From SZAS-18 sp038322235 (GTDB taxonomy: Bacteria > Verrucomicrobiota > Verrucomicrobiia > Chthoniobacterales > SZAS-18): 64,000 nt of DNA. Under the pieces are notes generated by a model. That model ran no database searches and was not told the DNA's origin. It saw only the letters and a program-made list of their open reading frames with translations. The stretch covers positions 1-64,000 of the forward strand of contig JBBQFQ010000027.1 in NCBI GenBank assembly GCA_038322235.1, given 5' to 3'. Below, in pieces: positions 52,898-61,812 of this stretch. The translations under genes were made by a program, and so were the position numbers. The number at the start of each line of letters is the position of its first letter. Within the stretch, counting starts at the first letter, position 1.

Positions 52898-53941
52898 ATG
52901 TGCGGCCTGTTTCTTTCTGCCCTGGATCTGGATTCGCTCCTTCGGCCCTCCCAGGCCGGGTGGGCGATCGGGGTGCTCCTGGTGCTGCTGCTCTTTCTGT
53001 CGATCTGGTGGAGGCTGAAGGTCGGGCGCGGGCGCCGCAGCGCGCCGACCCCTTCGGAGATTCACCTCGTGCCGAATCCGACCGCCAGCTGGCTGACCAA
53101 AAATCCGGCAAAACCCCTGGCGTCCGTCCTCGCGGAAACCGGCTTCCGCACCGGTCAGCCGTACCTGGTCGCCGAGCTGCCCGCGTTCCGTCTCTGCCCG
53201 CTCTGGCATCAGGATCCGCGCCTGCGCGGCTGCCTCTACGAGGTCAAAGGTCTCGGCGCACATTTCGAACTCTTCGCGGCCGCGGCCGACGGAACGGAGA
53301 TTACGGTCACGACCGCAAAGGTCGGCAGTCAGCTCGACCAGCGTCCGGGGACCGACAAGACATCGCTACCGGACGCGACTCCGGCAGCGGTGCTCGAAAC
53401 GTTTCTTCGAAAACTCGCGGAACATCACGGGGCGGGCGTGACGCCCGTCGATGAGGCGGGGTTTCAGCAGAACTTCGAAGCCGCCTACCGGCGCGACATG
53501 GCTTGGCGAAATCAACGCGGAGGCATCACCGAGGCGGAGGTCGGGCGAGTCGCGCGGGAGAGCGGCGGGGAGATCCCGTCCAGCCTGCAGCACGAAGCAT
53601 TTCTGGAGTTGAAGCGCGAGGAACTCGCGCGGCTCCACGGCGAATGCGTCGCGGAGGCGGTCCGGCTCGGCGCGATCGATCCAGCGGATCCGGCGATCGA
53701 AGCAGGACTGCTGTTCATCGTCGCGGACAGCATTCATCCGCAGGTCTGCAGCGAGTATCTGCGCAGCGCGTTCCGTCTTCCGGTGCTGCCTTTCGACCGA
53801 CCCGATCCGGCGGGCGATCCGACGCCGAACTCGACGTTGTTCGCCCACATTTTCTACAGCCTGGCGGAGGACCGGCGACCGCAAGCGCTCGTCCGCGTGC
53901 AGAACCCGATCCGGGCCGAGGTGTGGCAGCGCGCCGCGTGA
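52898..53941 (+). CDS. Hypothetical single-pass membrane protein
   Basis: 347 residues. One N-terminal transmembrane segment at about 20-40 (GWAIGVLLVLLLFLSIWW) is followed by a soluble domain of about 300 residues with a mixed alpha/beta look and no family I recognise. Charged helices (GITEAEVGRVARESGG; AFLELKREELARLHGECVAE) lie in the middle. It sits between the accessory island and nadD with no coupled partner, so it may mark the island's right edge or be a core gene. Codon use is GC-rich like the core. Confidence 0.55.
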   Translation: MCGLFLSALDLDSLLRPSQAGWAIGVLLVLLLFLSIWWRLKVGRGRRSAPTPSEIHLVPNPTASWLTKNPAKPLASVLAETGFRTGQPYLVAELPAFRLCPLWHQDPRLRGCLYEVKGLGAHFELFAAAADGTEITVTTAKVGSQLDQRPGTDKTSLPDATPAAVLETFLRKLAEHHGAGVTPVDEAGFQQNFEAAYRRDMAWRNQRGGITEAEVGRVARESGGEIPSSLQHEAFLELKREELARLHGECVAEAVRLGAIDPADPAIEAGLLFIVADSIHPQVCSEYLRSAFRLPVLPFDRPDPAGDPTPNSTLFAHIFYSLAEDRRPQALVRVQNPIRAEVWQRAA

Positions 53942-54022
53942 ACGGCGGTGCGACGGACGGCGGGCGACGCTTGATTCCGACTTGCGCCGGAGCGGAACGC
54001 GCCGCACGGGACATTCGTTCTC

Positions 54023-54610
54023 ATGCCTTCCCGCATCGGCCTCTACGGCGGCACTTTTGATCCCGTTCACCACGGGCACCTCATCCTCGCCCGGGATGCG
54101 ATCGAACAGCTCAGCCTCGACCAGCTGCTCTTCATTCCGGCGAAGGTCTCGCCGCACCGCGTCGAGCAACCCCCGAGAATCAGGGTGGCGGACCGGCTGG
54201 CGATGCTCCAGCTCGCCATCAAGGCGGAGCCGCGCTTCGTGATCGAAGAATGCGAGCTCCACCGCGCCGAGCCGTCGTACACCATCGAGACCGTGCTCGA
54301 GATCCAGGCGCGGAATCCGGACGCCCGACTCTACCTGCTCCTCGGCGCGGATCAGCTGCCCCGTTTCGACACCTGGCACCGCTTTGAGGAACTGCGCTCG
54401 CTCATCACGTTTGTCGTCTTCAACCGGGCCACGGGAGCCGAGGAATTGCTCACCGCCGCCTATCCGACCCTCCGGCGGCGGATCGACGTTTCGGCGACGG
54501 AATTGCGCAAGCGGGTTGCCAGCGGCCACTCCATCCGGTATCTGGTTCCGGCCGAGGTCGCGGATTACATCGACCAGCACCAACTCTATCGGGAGGCACC
54601 GTCATCATAA
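54023..54610 (+). CDS. nadD: Nicotinate-nucleotide adenylyltransferase
   Basis: 195 residues. It starts MPSRIGLYGGTFDPVHHGHL, the nucleotidyltransferase GGTFDP-x-H-x-GH motif. Further marks: LLFIPAKVSPHR, ARLYLLLGADQLPRFDTWHR, and VSATELRKRVASGHSIRYLV (the IS-T/SST-x-R equivalent). The enzyme makes deamido-NAD from nicotinate mononucleotide. Its stop overlaps the start of rsfS, as in many bacteria where nadD and rsfS are adjacent. Confidence 0.95.
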   Translation: MPSRIGLYGGTFDPVHHGHLILARDAIEQLSLDQLLFIPAKVSPHRVEQPPRIRVADRLAMLQLAIKAEPRFVIEECELHRAEPSYTIETVLEIQARNPDARLYLLLGADQLPRFDTWHRFEELRSLITFVVFNRATGAEELLTAAYPTLRRRIDVSATELRKRVASGHSIRYLVPAEVADYIDQHQLYREAPSS

Positions 54611-55011
54611 ACTCGGAACAGCTCGCCCGGCTCGTCGCCGCGGCTGCATCAGATCGAAAAGCCGAGGACCTCGTAATCCTCGACCTGCGGGGAATCTCCA
54701 CCTTCACGGACTTTTTCGTGCTGTGCTCCGGCACGTCCGAACCTCACCTCAAGGCGATCGCCAGTGAGATTCGGGAGCAGGCGCGGGAGAAGGGCGGCCA
54801 GAAGGCGGCCTTCAGCGACGGGATCCCGGCCAGCCATTGGGTGGTGCTCGATTTTTCCGACGTGCTCGTGCACATCTTCACGGAGGAGAAGCGCGCCTTT
54901 TATTCTCTTGAGAGCCTCTGGGGCGACGCGAAACGGCTGCCGCTCGAGGAACCGGTCCCCGATCCGGTCGTAGCTCCGCCGGTCACCGCTCCGGCGAAAA
55001 AGAAGCGGTAA
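54607..55011 (+). CDS. rsfS: Ribosomal silencing factor RsfS
   Basis: 134 residues if started at the ATA at 54607. The reading frame contains RsfS features: QLARLVAAAASDRKAEDLVI, then LDLRGISTFTDFFVLCSGTS, then VHIFTEEKRAFYSLESLWGD. No ATG, GTG or TTG lies in frame between the nadD stop and the GTG at 54718. That GTG would remove 37 conserved N-terminal residues. A GGGAGG Shine-Dalgarno lies at 54591-54596, well spaced for ATC (54604) or ATA (54607). RsfS binds ribosomal protein uL14 and blocks subunit joining in starvation. The tail is Pro/Lys-rich. Confidence 0.85.
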   Translation: MNSEQLARLVAAAASDRKAEDLVILDLRGISTFTDFFVLCSGTSEPHLKAIASEIREQAREKGGQKAAFSDGIPASHWVVLDFSDVLVHIFTEEKRAFYSLESLWGDAKRLPLEEPVPDPVVAPPVTAPAKKKR

Positions 55012-55025
55012 CCACCGCCCGCCCC

Positions 55026-55211
55026 ATGCAACTCGTCGTGGAGATCGAGATCGAGTGCCCGTACTGCTTTGAAGTCTTTCCGAGCGTGGTGGATACGTCG
55101 GAAGGAGACTACGAAACCGTGGAGGATTGCTCGGTCTGCTGCCGTCCGATCGCCCTCACCGTGCGCTGCCGGCCCGGGCGCGTGGATGAAGTGCGCAGCG
55201 ATGCCGCGTGA
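55026..55211 (+). CDS. CPXCG motif-containing cysteine-rich protein
   Basis: 61 residues. Two Cys pairs, CPYC near residue 11 and CSVC near residue 35 (family CPXCG-type), indicate a small zinc-ribbon. Acidic residues lie between the two pairs (TSEGDYETVEDC). These short proteins occur widely, but their function is unknown. It is 14 bp downstream of rsfS and probably in the same operon. Confidence 0.8.
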   Translation: MQLVVEIEIECPYCFEVFPSVVDTSEGDYETVEDCSVCCRPIALTVRCRPGRVDEVRSDAA

Positions 55212-55243
55212 GGGCCCCGTGATTTCCGGAGGAAACCGCCGCC

Positions 55244-56065
55244 GTGTTTCAAGCCGACGCCATCGCCCGTCTGCTGCGGGATGACGACCCGACCACGATC
55301 GAACTGGTCAAGGCGCAGCTCCTCGCCAGCGCCGGAGAGAATGTGCCGCACCTGCGCGCGATGCTGACCCGGCCGGACGATGCCGTCGTCACGCGACACG
55401 TCCGCGCGGTTCTCTCCGCGATCGACGCCCGCGAGGCGAATAACGAGATGGATCTGCTCTGCCGGTTTTTCGCGGAGGATGGCGACATCGAGACCGCGTG
55501 CTGGATGATCGCCCGCTGTCTTTCGCCGGGAATCGAGACGGACGGGGCGGGGCGGCAGCTGGATCAATGGGGAATGGAGCTCTCCCGACGGATCGTCGGC
55601 TTCGTGGATGACGCCACGCGCGTCGCCGCGCTCCGGGCGCTCCTGCACGACGAACTGGGGTTCACCGGCAACAACGACGCGTACTACGCGCCGGATAATT
55701 CGCTGCTGCCCCGCGTGATCGAATCCCGCCGCGGGATCCCCATCTCACTCACGCTGGTCTACCAGGGCGTGGCGCGCCGGGCCGGCCTCAAGGTGGAGGG
55801 CGTCAATCTACCGGGCCACTTCATCGCGCGCCTCGGCGAGGTCCTCTTCGACCCGTTTCACAACGGCCGGCGACTGTCCGCCGCGGATTGCGAAGCGATC
55901 CTCCTCAAGCAGTCACTGCGCCCTCACCCCAGCCATCTGAGCACGGCATCGTCGCGTCTCGTGCTCGTGCGCTCGCTCGCGAATCTGCACTTCATCTTTC
56001 AGGAAATGAATCAGGAAGCCGAGCGCGACCGGATCGCGGGATGGTTGCGGGCGCTGGATCGGTAA
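55244..56065 (+). CDS. SirB1 family / transglutaminase-like protein
   Basis: 273 residues from the GTG at 55244 with a GGAGGAAA ribosome-binding site. Residues about 130-215 carry the family core: ELGFTGNNDAYYAPDNSLLP, VIESRRGIPISLTLVYQGVA and EGVNLPGHFIARLG, ending FDPFHNGRRLSAADCEA. This is the SirB1/Transglut_core2 pattern. The N-terminus is helical. Possibly a peptidase or non-catalytic scaffold; biochemical role undefined. It follows the nadD-rsfS-CPXCG cluster. Confidence 0.82.
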   Translation: MFQADAIARLLRDDDPTTIELVKAQLLASAGENVPHLRAMLTRPDDAVVTRHVRAVLSAIDAREANNEMDLLCRFFAEDGDIETACWMIARCLSPGIETDGAGRQLDQWGMELSRRIVGFVDDATRVAALRALLHDELGFTGNNDAYYAPDNSLLPRVIESRRGIPISLTLVYQGVARRAGLKVEGVNLPGHFIARLGEVLFDPFHNGRRLSAADCEAILLKQSLRPHPSHLSTASSRLVLVRSLANLHFIFQEMNQEAERDRIAGWLRALDR

Positions 56066-56142
56066 GGGCTCGCGACGCGGTCCCCGGAAATTTCGAGTTT
56101 CGCGTTTTCCCCGCCCTTCAACCCGCGCGATCATCGGGGCGC

Positions 56143-57393
56143 ATGCGAGTCGAAATTCTGAACACGGGCACCGAACTGCTGCTCGGCGCCGCGGTGAATA
56201 CGCACCTCGCCCACCTCGGCCAGCAACTTTTTTCGGTCGGACTCCGGATCGGCCGCCAGGTTTGCGTGCCCGATGGAGAGATCATCAAGGAGGCGATGCG
56301 GGAGGCGTTTCCCCGTTGCGACATCCTGATCGTCACCGGCGGTCTCGGCCCCACCTCAGACGACATCACGCGCGACGTGGTCGCGGAGATGCTGGGACTG
56401 CCGCTGGAGCGCGATACCCGCATTTTCGAGCTGATTCGCGAGCGCTACCGCAAGTTCGGTCGGGAGATCAATGACGTGATCGCGCGCCAGGCGGAGGTGC
56501 CGCGCGGCGCGACCATCCTGGCCAATGATCACGGCACGGCGCCAGGATTGTACGTGCCTCCGCGGCCGTTTGCAGGTGCGACCTCACCCCACGTCTTCCT
56601 GCTCCCTGGTCCGCCGCGGGAGCTGCGCCCGATGGTCGCCACGCAACTCCTTCCGCGCCTCCGCGAGCTTCAAGCCGAGCAAGGCCGCGAACCGGAGGCG
56701 ACGCGGACTTTTCGCATTGTCGGACTCGGCGAATCACAGGTCGAGGAACTCGTGGGTCCCCGACTCCTCGCGATTCCCGGTCTGGAACTCGGCTACTGCG
56801 CCCGGAGCGGAGAAGTCGATCTGCGACTGATCGGGACGCCTGCCGCCGTCGAGCAGGCTTCCGCGATCGTTCGAGCCGAGGGCGCTCTCCGCGAGCACCT
56901 CATCTCGGAGACTGGGGAGGCGCTGGAGGAAGTGGTGATCCGGCTGCTCCGCGAGCGGCAGGAGAGCGTCTCGACGGCCGAATCCTGCACGGGCGGAGCG
57001 CTGGCCTCCCGGCTCACGAACGTCCCGGGTTCGTCGCAGGTTTTCACCGGCGGGTTCGTGACTTATGCCAACCCCGCCAAGGAGCGGGTGCTCGGCGTGC
57101 CGGCGTCCCTGCTCGCGGAGCACGGCGCCGTGAGCGAGCCGGTGGCAGCCGAGATGGCGCGCCGTGCGCGGAGCCTGCTTCGCACCGACTGGGCTGTCTC
57201 GACGACCGGCATCGCTGGTCCCGGCGGCACGCGCGAGCAGCCCGCCGGCGCGTTGTTTTTCGCCCTGGCCGGTCCGAACGAGCACGTCGAAGTGAAGTTC
57301 CGTCAGTTCCACGTGAGCGACCGCGAGACCTTCAAGCAGCTCGCCACCCAGGCCGCCCTCGCCTTGCTGCGGCAGAGACTGGCCTCGAGGTGA
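56143..57393 (+). CDS. cinA: CinA: competence/damage-inducible protein, ADP-ribose and NMN-processing enzyme
   Basis: 416 residues from the ATG at 56143. The N-terminal COG1058 domain has EILNTGTELLLGAAVNTHLA, ILIVTGGLGPTSDDITRDV and VFLLPGPPRELRPM. The C-terminal CinA domain has VSTAESCTGGALASRLTNVP and TTGIAGPGGTREQPAGAL. This is the full-length two-domain form combining ADP-ribose pyrophosphatase-like and NMN deamidase activities. Convergent with the GT4 gene, with a 62-bp overlap of coding ends. Confidence 0.93.
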   Translation: MRVEILNTGTELLLGAAVNTHLAHLGQQLFSVGLRIGRQVCVPDGEIIKEAMREAFPRCDILIVTGGLGPTSDDITRDVVAEMLGLPLERDTRIFELIRERYRKFGREINDVIARQAEVPRGATILANDHGTAPGLYVPPRPFAGATSPHVFLLPGPPRELRPMVATQLLPRLRELQAEQGREPEATRTFRIVGLGESQVEELVGPRLLAIPGLELGYCARSGEVDLRLIGTPAAVEQASAIVRAEGALREHLISETGEALEEVVIRLLRERQESVSTAESCTGGALASRLTNVPGSSQVFTGGFVTYANPAKERVLGVPASLLAEHGAVSEPVAAEMARRARSLLRTDWAVSTTGIAGPGGTREQPAGALFFALAGPNEHVEVKFRQFHVSDRETFKQLATQAALALLRQRLASR

Positions 57394-58567
57394 GGCGATC
57401 CGCGCGCTCCCGCCGGACGCTTTCGTAGAGACCAAAAATGTGCGCGAACCGCACGTCCCAGTCGTAGCGCTCGCGCGCTTCCGCCGCGGCCTCGCGTCCC
57501 AAACCGCGAAGGTCGAGGGCGCTGAGGCGCTGGATGGCGTCGGCGAGCGCCGGGGCGGTATCGGCCTCCGCCCAATGCTCGAGCCCGCGAAACACGATCC
57601 GATCCATCCGCGTGCCGCGAATGCCGCAAACCGGCAGGCCGCACGCCTGGGCCTCCAGCGTGACGAGCCCGAAGGTCTCCAGCACGCCGGGATGCACGAA
57701 AAGATCGGCTCCGCGGTAGTGTCGCGCCAGCGCGGCGGCGGGAAGCCCGGGCAGCCAGGTGATCTGCGCGGTCTGGCGGCGGGCCGCTTCGAGCTGCGGG
57801 CGGTCATTCCCGTCACCGATCACGACGAGGTGAAACGCCCCGGGCTTCCGCCGGTGCAGCTCGCGAAACGCTTCGAAGAGCCGGTCCACATTTTTCTCCG
57901 GCGCCAGCCGGCCCACGTAGAGCAGCACCTTCTGACCGGGCTGAACCGGCCATTCGCTCCGGGCTGAATCGGGCGGCGCATCGCTCGGAAAAAAGGTCCG
58001 CCGGTCCATGCCGAGCTCCGCGAGAACCGCGTTCTCCACGCCCCAGGCCGCGAGGGTTTCCACGAGCGCAGGGGACGGCACGAGCGTGCGCGCGAAGCGA
58101 TTGTAGACGCGCATGGTGTAGCCACGCGCGAGTTCCAGGCCCATTCGCGCCGGGAAGTCCCCGAGCCACTTCCGCAGCGGTGACTCCACATACGCTTCGG
58201 CGAAATGAGAGTGGTAGTAGCCGAAGACGGGAATGTCGAGCGATTCGCCGACGGACTGGGCCCGCCACGCGAGCTGATACGGATCGCTGCACTCGATCAC
58301 GTCGGGATGCTCGTTCTCGATCGCCCGGGACACCGCCTCGAGATCGAGGAGCGCGCGGTATTGTGTCGCTCGCGAGATGAGCGGCGAGCGGATGAAATGC
58401 ACGCGGGCCGGCCCATCCGTCTCCACGCGGGATTCCGCCCCGGGCACGATCAGCACGTGCGTGTCGTCCGGACGCTCCCGGCGCAGATAGGCCACCTTCT
58501 CCGCGATGTAGCGCTTCACCCCGCCACTCGCGGGCGAATAGAATTGGGTGAGGTCGCAGAATTTCAC
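57332..58567 (-). CDS. GT4 family glycosyltransferase
   Basis: 411 residues from the GTG at 58567, which gives the usual start VKFCDLTQFYSPASGGVKRY; a TTG at 58603 is an alternative. It has the GT-B two-domain fold: LLYVGRLAPEKNVDRLFEAF opens the donor-binding half, and GVLETFGLVTLEAQACGLPV is the E-x7-E nucleotide-sugar motif. It retains the sugar anomer in transfer to a lipid or glycan acceptor. Its 3' end overlaps cinA by 62 bp on the opposite strand. Acceptor unknown. Confidence 0.88.
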   Translation of the reverse strand: MKFCDLTQFYSPASGGVKRYIAEKVAYLRRERPDDTHVLIVPGAESRVETDGPARVHFIRSPLISRATQYRALLDLEAVSRAIENEHPDVIECSDPYQLAWRAQSVGESLDIPVFGYYHSHFAEAYVESPLRKWLGDFPARMGLELARGYTMRVYNRFARTLVPSPALVETLAAWGVENAVLAELGMDRRTFFPSDAPPDSARSEWPVQPGQKVLLYVGRLAPEKNVDRLFEAFRELHRRKPGAFHLVVIGDGNDRPQLEAARRQTAQITWLPGLPAAALARHYRGADLFVHPGVLETFGLVTLEAQACGLPVCGIRGTRMDRIVFRGLEHWAEADTAPALADAIQRLSALDLRGLGREAAAEARERYDWDVRFAHIFGLYESVRRERADRLTSRPVSAAARRGRPGWRAA

Positions 58568-58646
58568 GGGCGAGGGCGCCGGAACATGGCGAAACCGTCG
58601 CAATGCGCCATGCCCGGTGACCGACGCTCGTTCTCTGGCGCGCCCG

Positions 58647-59804
58647 TCAGCGCACGGCCGCGGTCACCACCTCCGCGACGCGATCCATCTCCGCCTCGGT
58701 GTTGTAGAAGTGCGGAGCGAAGCGCAGGAACGAGGTCCCGGCCCGATCCTTTCGCAGGGACGGGACGATCTGCGCCGTCTTGCAGGCCTGGTAGATCGCG
58801 CCGAGATCCGCCGTGGCGTGAGACAGCGTGAGCAGACCCGACGCGTGTGGTCCATCGACCGGCGCGAGCGCCTCGAATCCCAAGGGCGCGAGCGCGGCCA
58901 TCAGCCGGCGCTTCAGCAGAAGGATCCGCGCGGAAACCACGTCGACGCCAACCGAATCCAGGAGCTCGAGTCCCGCCTTCATGCCCAGCATCGGCGCGAC
59001 ATTCAAGACACCCGGTTCGTAGCGCTCCGCGCGATCCGGCAGGACGACCTCATGCTGCGCGATGAAGTCCGGGGACCGCACGTTCGCCGCCCCGAGCAGG
59101 ATGGGATGCAACCGAGTGAAATGCGGGCGCTTGACCATCACGACGCCGATCGCGAGGCCTCCGAGCATCCATTTGTGCGCGTCCGCTGCGAGGAAGTCGA
59201 TGTGCTCCGCCGGGACCGGGAAGGCGCCGAGCGTCTGGATCGCGTCGACGCAAAAGAGAATCCCCCGGGCGTGGAGCATCGCCCCAATCGCTTCGAGATC
59301 GATGCGATAGCCGCTGAGAAAGTGCGCCGAGGCCAGCGCCACGAGTCGGGTGCGGTCCGTGATCGCGTCCTCCACGGCGTCGCGCGTCACCTCGCCATAG
59401 CGCTCGGTGTGAATCGCGACCGGTTTCACCCCGCGCCGCGCGAGATCGATCCACGGATAGACGTCGGCGGGATAGCAGTCGGCGTGATAGACGACTTCGT
59501 CGCCGGGCTGCCAGTCGAGCCCACCGGCGATCACGCTCAGACCCAGCGCGGTCGGCCCGAGCAGTGCGATCTCATCCGCTTCCGCGCCCGGAAGAAACCG
59601 CGCGGCCGCGGCGCGGGTGCGATGCGTCTCCGCCGCGATCCACCGGTAGTCCTGCTCCCGGCGGGATGAGGCCGTGACGAAATCGATCTCCGCCTGCGCG
59701 ACGCAGCGGGGCAGCGCCGTCACGGCCGCGTGGGCGAGAAAGATCTGCTCCTGGCAGACGGGGAATTCCCGGCGGCGAACGGTTTCATCGGTCCAAAGCT
59801 CCAT
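58647..59804 (-). CDS. Class V PLP-dependent aminotransferase/desulfurase-like protein
   Basis: 385 residues from the ATG at 59804. Features: VYHADCYPADVYPW in the substrate half, RLVALASAHFLSGYRIDLEA, and the cofactor-binding FCVDAIQTLG plus FLAADAHKWMLGG, where Lys forms the PLP Schiff base. It resembles cysteine desulfurase-like or isopenicillin-epimerase-like class V enzymes. No iron-sulfur partner gene is nearby. It lies 79 bp downstream of the start-side end of the GT4 gene, on the same strand. Confidence 0.82.
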   Translation of the reverse strand: MELWTDETVRRREFPVCQEQIFLAHAAVTALPRCVAQAEIDFVTASSRREQDYRWIAAETHRTRAAAARFLPGAEADEIALLGPTALGLSVIAGGLDWQPGDEVVYHADCYPADVYPWIDLARRGVKPVAIHTERYGEVTRDAVEDAITDRTRLVALASAHFLSGYRIDLEAIGAMLHARGILFCVDAIQTLGAFPVPAEHIDFLAADAHKWMLGGLAIGVVMVKRPHFTRLHPILLGAANVRSPDFIAQHEVVLPDRAERYEPGVLNVAPMLGMKAGLELLDSVGVDVVSARILLLKRRLMAALAPLGFEALAPVDGPHASGLLTLSHATADLGAIYQACKTAQIVPSLRKDRAGTSFLRFAPHFYNTEAEMDRVAEVVTAAVR

Positions 59805-59854
59805 TTGCCCAACGTGGAGATGCTCCCCGATCTGTCGAGGCCGCTCGCGCGGAA

Positions 59855-60739
59855 TCACCGCTGATCGAGCTTCGGATCAAGCGCGTCGCGCAGACCGTCG
59901 CCGAGCAGGTTGAACGCGAGCACAGTGAAAAAGATCGCGAGACTGGGGAAGAGGGCGACGTGCGGCGCATTCATGAAATCCGAGCGCGCCTCGTTCAGCA
60001 TGGCGCCCCACTCCGGCGCGGGCGGCTGCGCGCCGAGTCCGAGAAAGGAAAGGCTCGCCGCGGTGATGATGGAGGTGCCGATCCGCATGGTAACGTAGAC
60101 GACGAGCGTCGGGATCGTCCCGGGCAGGAGATGGCGCAGCACGATGGACCAGTCCGGCGCACCGATGCTGTGCTGGGCCTCGATGTAGGTGAGTTGCTTC
60201 AAGGCGAGGACGTTTCCGCGCACGAGGCGCGCACTCGTGGGGACGGAGAAAATCGCGACGGCCACGATGACATTGCCCATGCCGTTGCCGAGGACGGCCA
60301 CGATCCCGATCGCGAGTAAAATGCCCGGGAAGGCGAAGAGGACATCCGAGAAACGCATCACGAGCCGACCGATCCAACCCTCGTAGTATCCGGCGAGGAG
60401 CCCGAGCCCCGCGCCGAACGCCGAACCCAGCAGGACCGAAACCAGACCGGCGGTGAGCGAGATCCGCGAGCCCACGAGCACGCGGCTGAAGATGTCGCGA
60501 CCCAGCGCGTCGACTCCGAACCAGTGTTTCGCCGACGGCGCGTCGTTGAGCGCGTCGTAGTCGAAGAAATTCTCGGCATCGAACGGCGCCAGGGCCGGAG
60601 CGAAAACCGCGGCGACGAGCAGCAGCACGAGGAACATCCCCGCCGCCAGGGCGACCCGCTGCCGCCGGAACTTGCGCCAGAACTCCGACCCCGGGGTGCG
60701 CACGACCTCGGCCGGGGGGAGCGGGAGCGCGGTGGTCAT
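59855..60739 (-). CDS. Oligopeptide/dipeptide ABC transporter permease (OppC/DppC-like)
   Basis: 294 residues from the ATG at 60739. One cytosolic N-terminal leader is followed by about six membrane helices. Permease signature: YIEAQHSIGAPDWSIVLRHL, then LLPGTIPTLVV (the EAA loop). The N-terminal region HWFGVDALGRDIFSRVLVGS is typical of the OppC/DppC subfamily. A binding protein, OppB-type permease and ATPases are missing nearby, so it is isolated or its operon lies outside the window. It probably imports short peptides or nickel. Confidence 0.88.
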   Translation of the reverse strand: MTTALPLPPAEVVRTPGSEFWRKFRRQRVALAAGMFLVLLLVAAVFAPALAPFDAENFFDYDALNDAPSAKHWFGVDALGRDIFSRVLVGSRISLTAGLVSVLLGSAFGAGLGLLAGYYEGWIGRLVMRFSDVLFAFPGILLAIGIVAVLGNGMGNVIVAVAIFSVPTSARLVRGNVLALKQLTYIEAQHSIGAPDWSIVLRHLLPGTIPTLVVYVTMRIGTSIITAASLSFLGLGAQPPAPEWGAMLNEARSDFMNAPHVALFPSLAIFFTVLAFNLLGDGLRDALDPKLDQR

Positions 60740-60911
60740 GGCAGGCGCAAAAGCGTTTGGACGTGGAGTCCGTCGCATGTTCGCCCCGGCCGCGCGCGCG
60801 GGAAGCACGAATTCATGAGGGATCGGCGCATGCCCACCGTTGGAAGCAGCGACGACCGGTAGCGAACACCGGTTTGAGTGAGTAAATGACTGGAAGGAGG
60901 TGAACCCTAAA

Positions 60912-61055
60912 ATGAAGATGATCTTTCTGACGTTGGCGGCCGTGGCCGTTTGCGCCCTGCCGTTCTCCGCGATCAGCGCGCCGAAGGCGCCCGCGAACAC
61001 CGCGTGCCCGTGCTGCGAAGGCTGCGACGGCAGTTGCTGCAGCACCTGCAAGTAA
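60912..61055 (+). CDS. Small secreted cysteine-rich peptide
   Basis: 47 codons. A signal sequence MKMIFLTLAAVAVCALPFSA is followed by a short mature peptide with CPCCEGC and GSCCSTCK, giving eight cysteines in about 16 residues. A near-perfect AAGGAGGTGA Shine-Dalgarno sits at 60894-60903, eight bases before the ATG, which supports translation. The cysteine density suggests metal binding or disulfides, such as a metallothionein-like or redox peptide. Length puts it below usual gene-calling limits. It lies between the divergent OppC-like gene and the DUF4174 gene, with no other partner. Confidence 0.75.
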   Translation: MKMIFLTLAAVAVCALPFSAISAPKAPANTACPCCEGCDGSCCSTCK

Positions 61056-61107
61056 TCCGCGCGACTGCGCTCTCCCGGCGGGACGTGCCTTCGCCAGCGC
61101 GTCCCGT

Positions 61108-61668
61108 CTACTTTTTCTCCTTCAACTCCGCCTGCCGCATCGGCATCGAATCGATCAGCGCGAAGACCTCGGCCGCAGCGGGCGCGGACGTCCAAGTCTG
61201 CTTGCAGCCGCCGTCCTTGCCCACGAGCACCAAGGCGCCGGGACCATCGCCCAGACCGCAGACGCGACGGGCCGCGCTGGTCTCGCTGGCGGCGACGCGG
61301 GCCGTCAGCACCGGCCCCGGGATCGGCTCCGCTTCGCGCGAGACGAGCACGACCACCACGTCGCGTTCCGCGAGACCGGCGGAGAATGCGGGATCCGCGA
61401 GCAGCTGCCGCATCGCCCGCCATTTCATCCCGGCGATCCCGAGGGTCGGACCCTCGGGCGCGAAGACGATGAGTTTCCGGAAGTGCGTTCCGAGTTCGCT
61501 GAGCCGACGGGCGTCGCGTGGCGCTCCCGCGCCGAGGGCGAAATCGGGATCGGTTCCGGCGCGGGCGTCCTGCGGCATCACGAGCAGCATACCCAGCACC
61601 GCCAGGAGGAACAGACCCGCGACGGAGGAGCGAAGACGGGTGGGAGGATGAGCGGCGGAGGCAGCCAT
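61108..61668 (-). CDS. Secreted DUF4174 family protein
   Basis: 186 residues. A basic N-terminus is followed by a hydrophobic signal or anchor (SSVAGLFLLAVLGMLLVMPQ). The DUF4174 domain spans about 50-180 and ends with GKDGGCKQTWTSAPAAAEVF, then ALIDSMPMRQAELK, the conserved D-G-x-x-K-x-x-W and IDxMPMRQ-E pattern of the family. Function unknown; members are predicted periplasmic and thioredoxin-like in fold. Independent transcription unit. Confidence 0.82.
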   Translation of the reverse strand: MAASAAHPPTRLRSSVAGLFLLAVLGMLLVMPQDARAGTDPDFALGAGAPRDARRLSELGTHFRKLIVFAPEGPTLGIAGMKWRAMRQLLADPAFSAGLAERDVVVVLVSREAEPIPGPVLTARVAASETSAARRVCGLGDGPGALVLVGKDGGCKQTWTSAPAAAEVFALIDSMPMRQAELKEKK

Positions 61669-61812
61669 GCCGAACCGTCTCCCGGGTTCGGTCTCCCGGA
61701 AAGCAAAGAGCGGTCTTTCCCTCCGTAAGAACAGACCCTGAAACGGTTACGACGCGAGGTTGACCGGCGACGGGTTGCGTCCACCTTCCGGCCTTCCCCC
61801 CCACCACGACCT

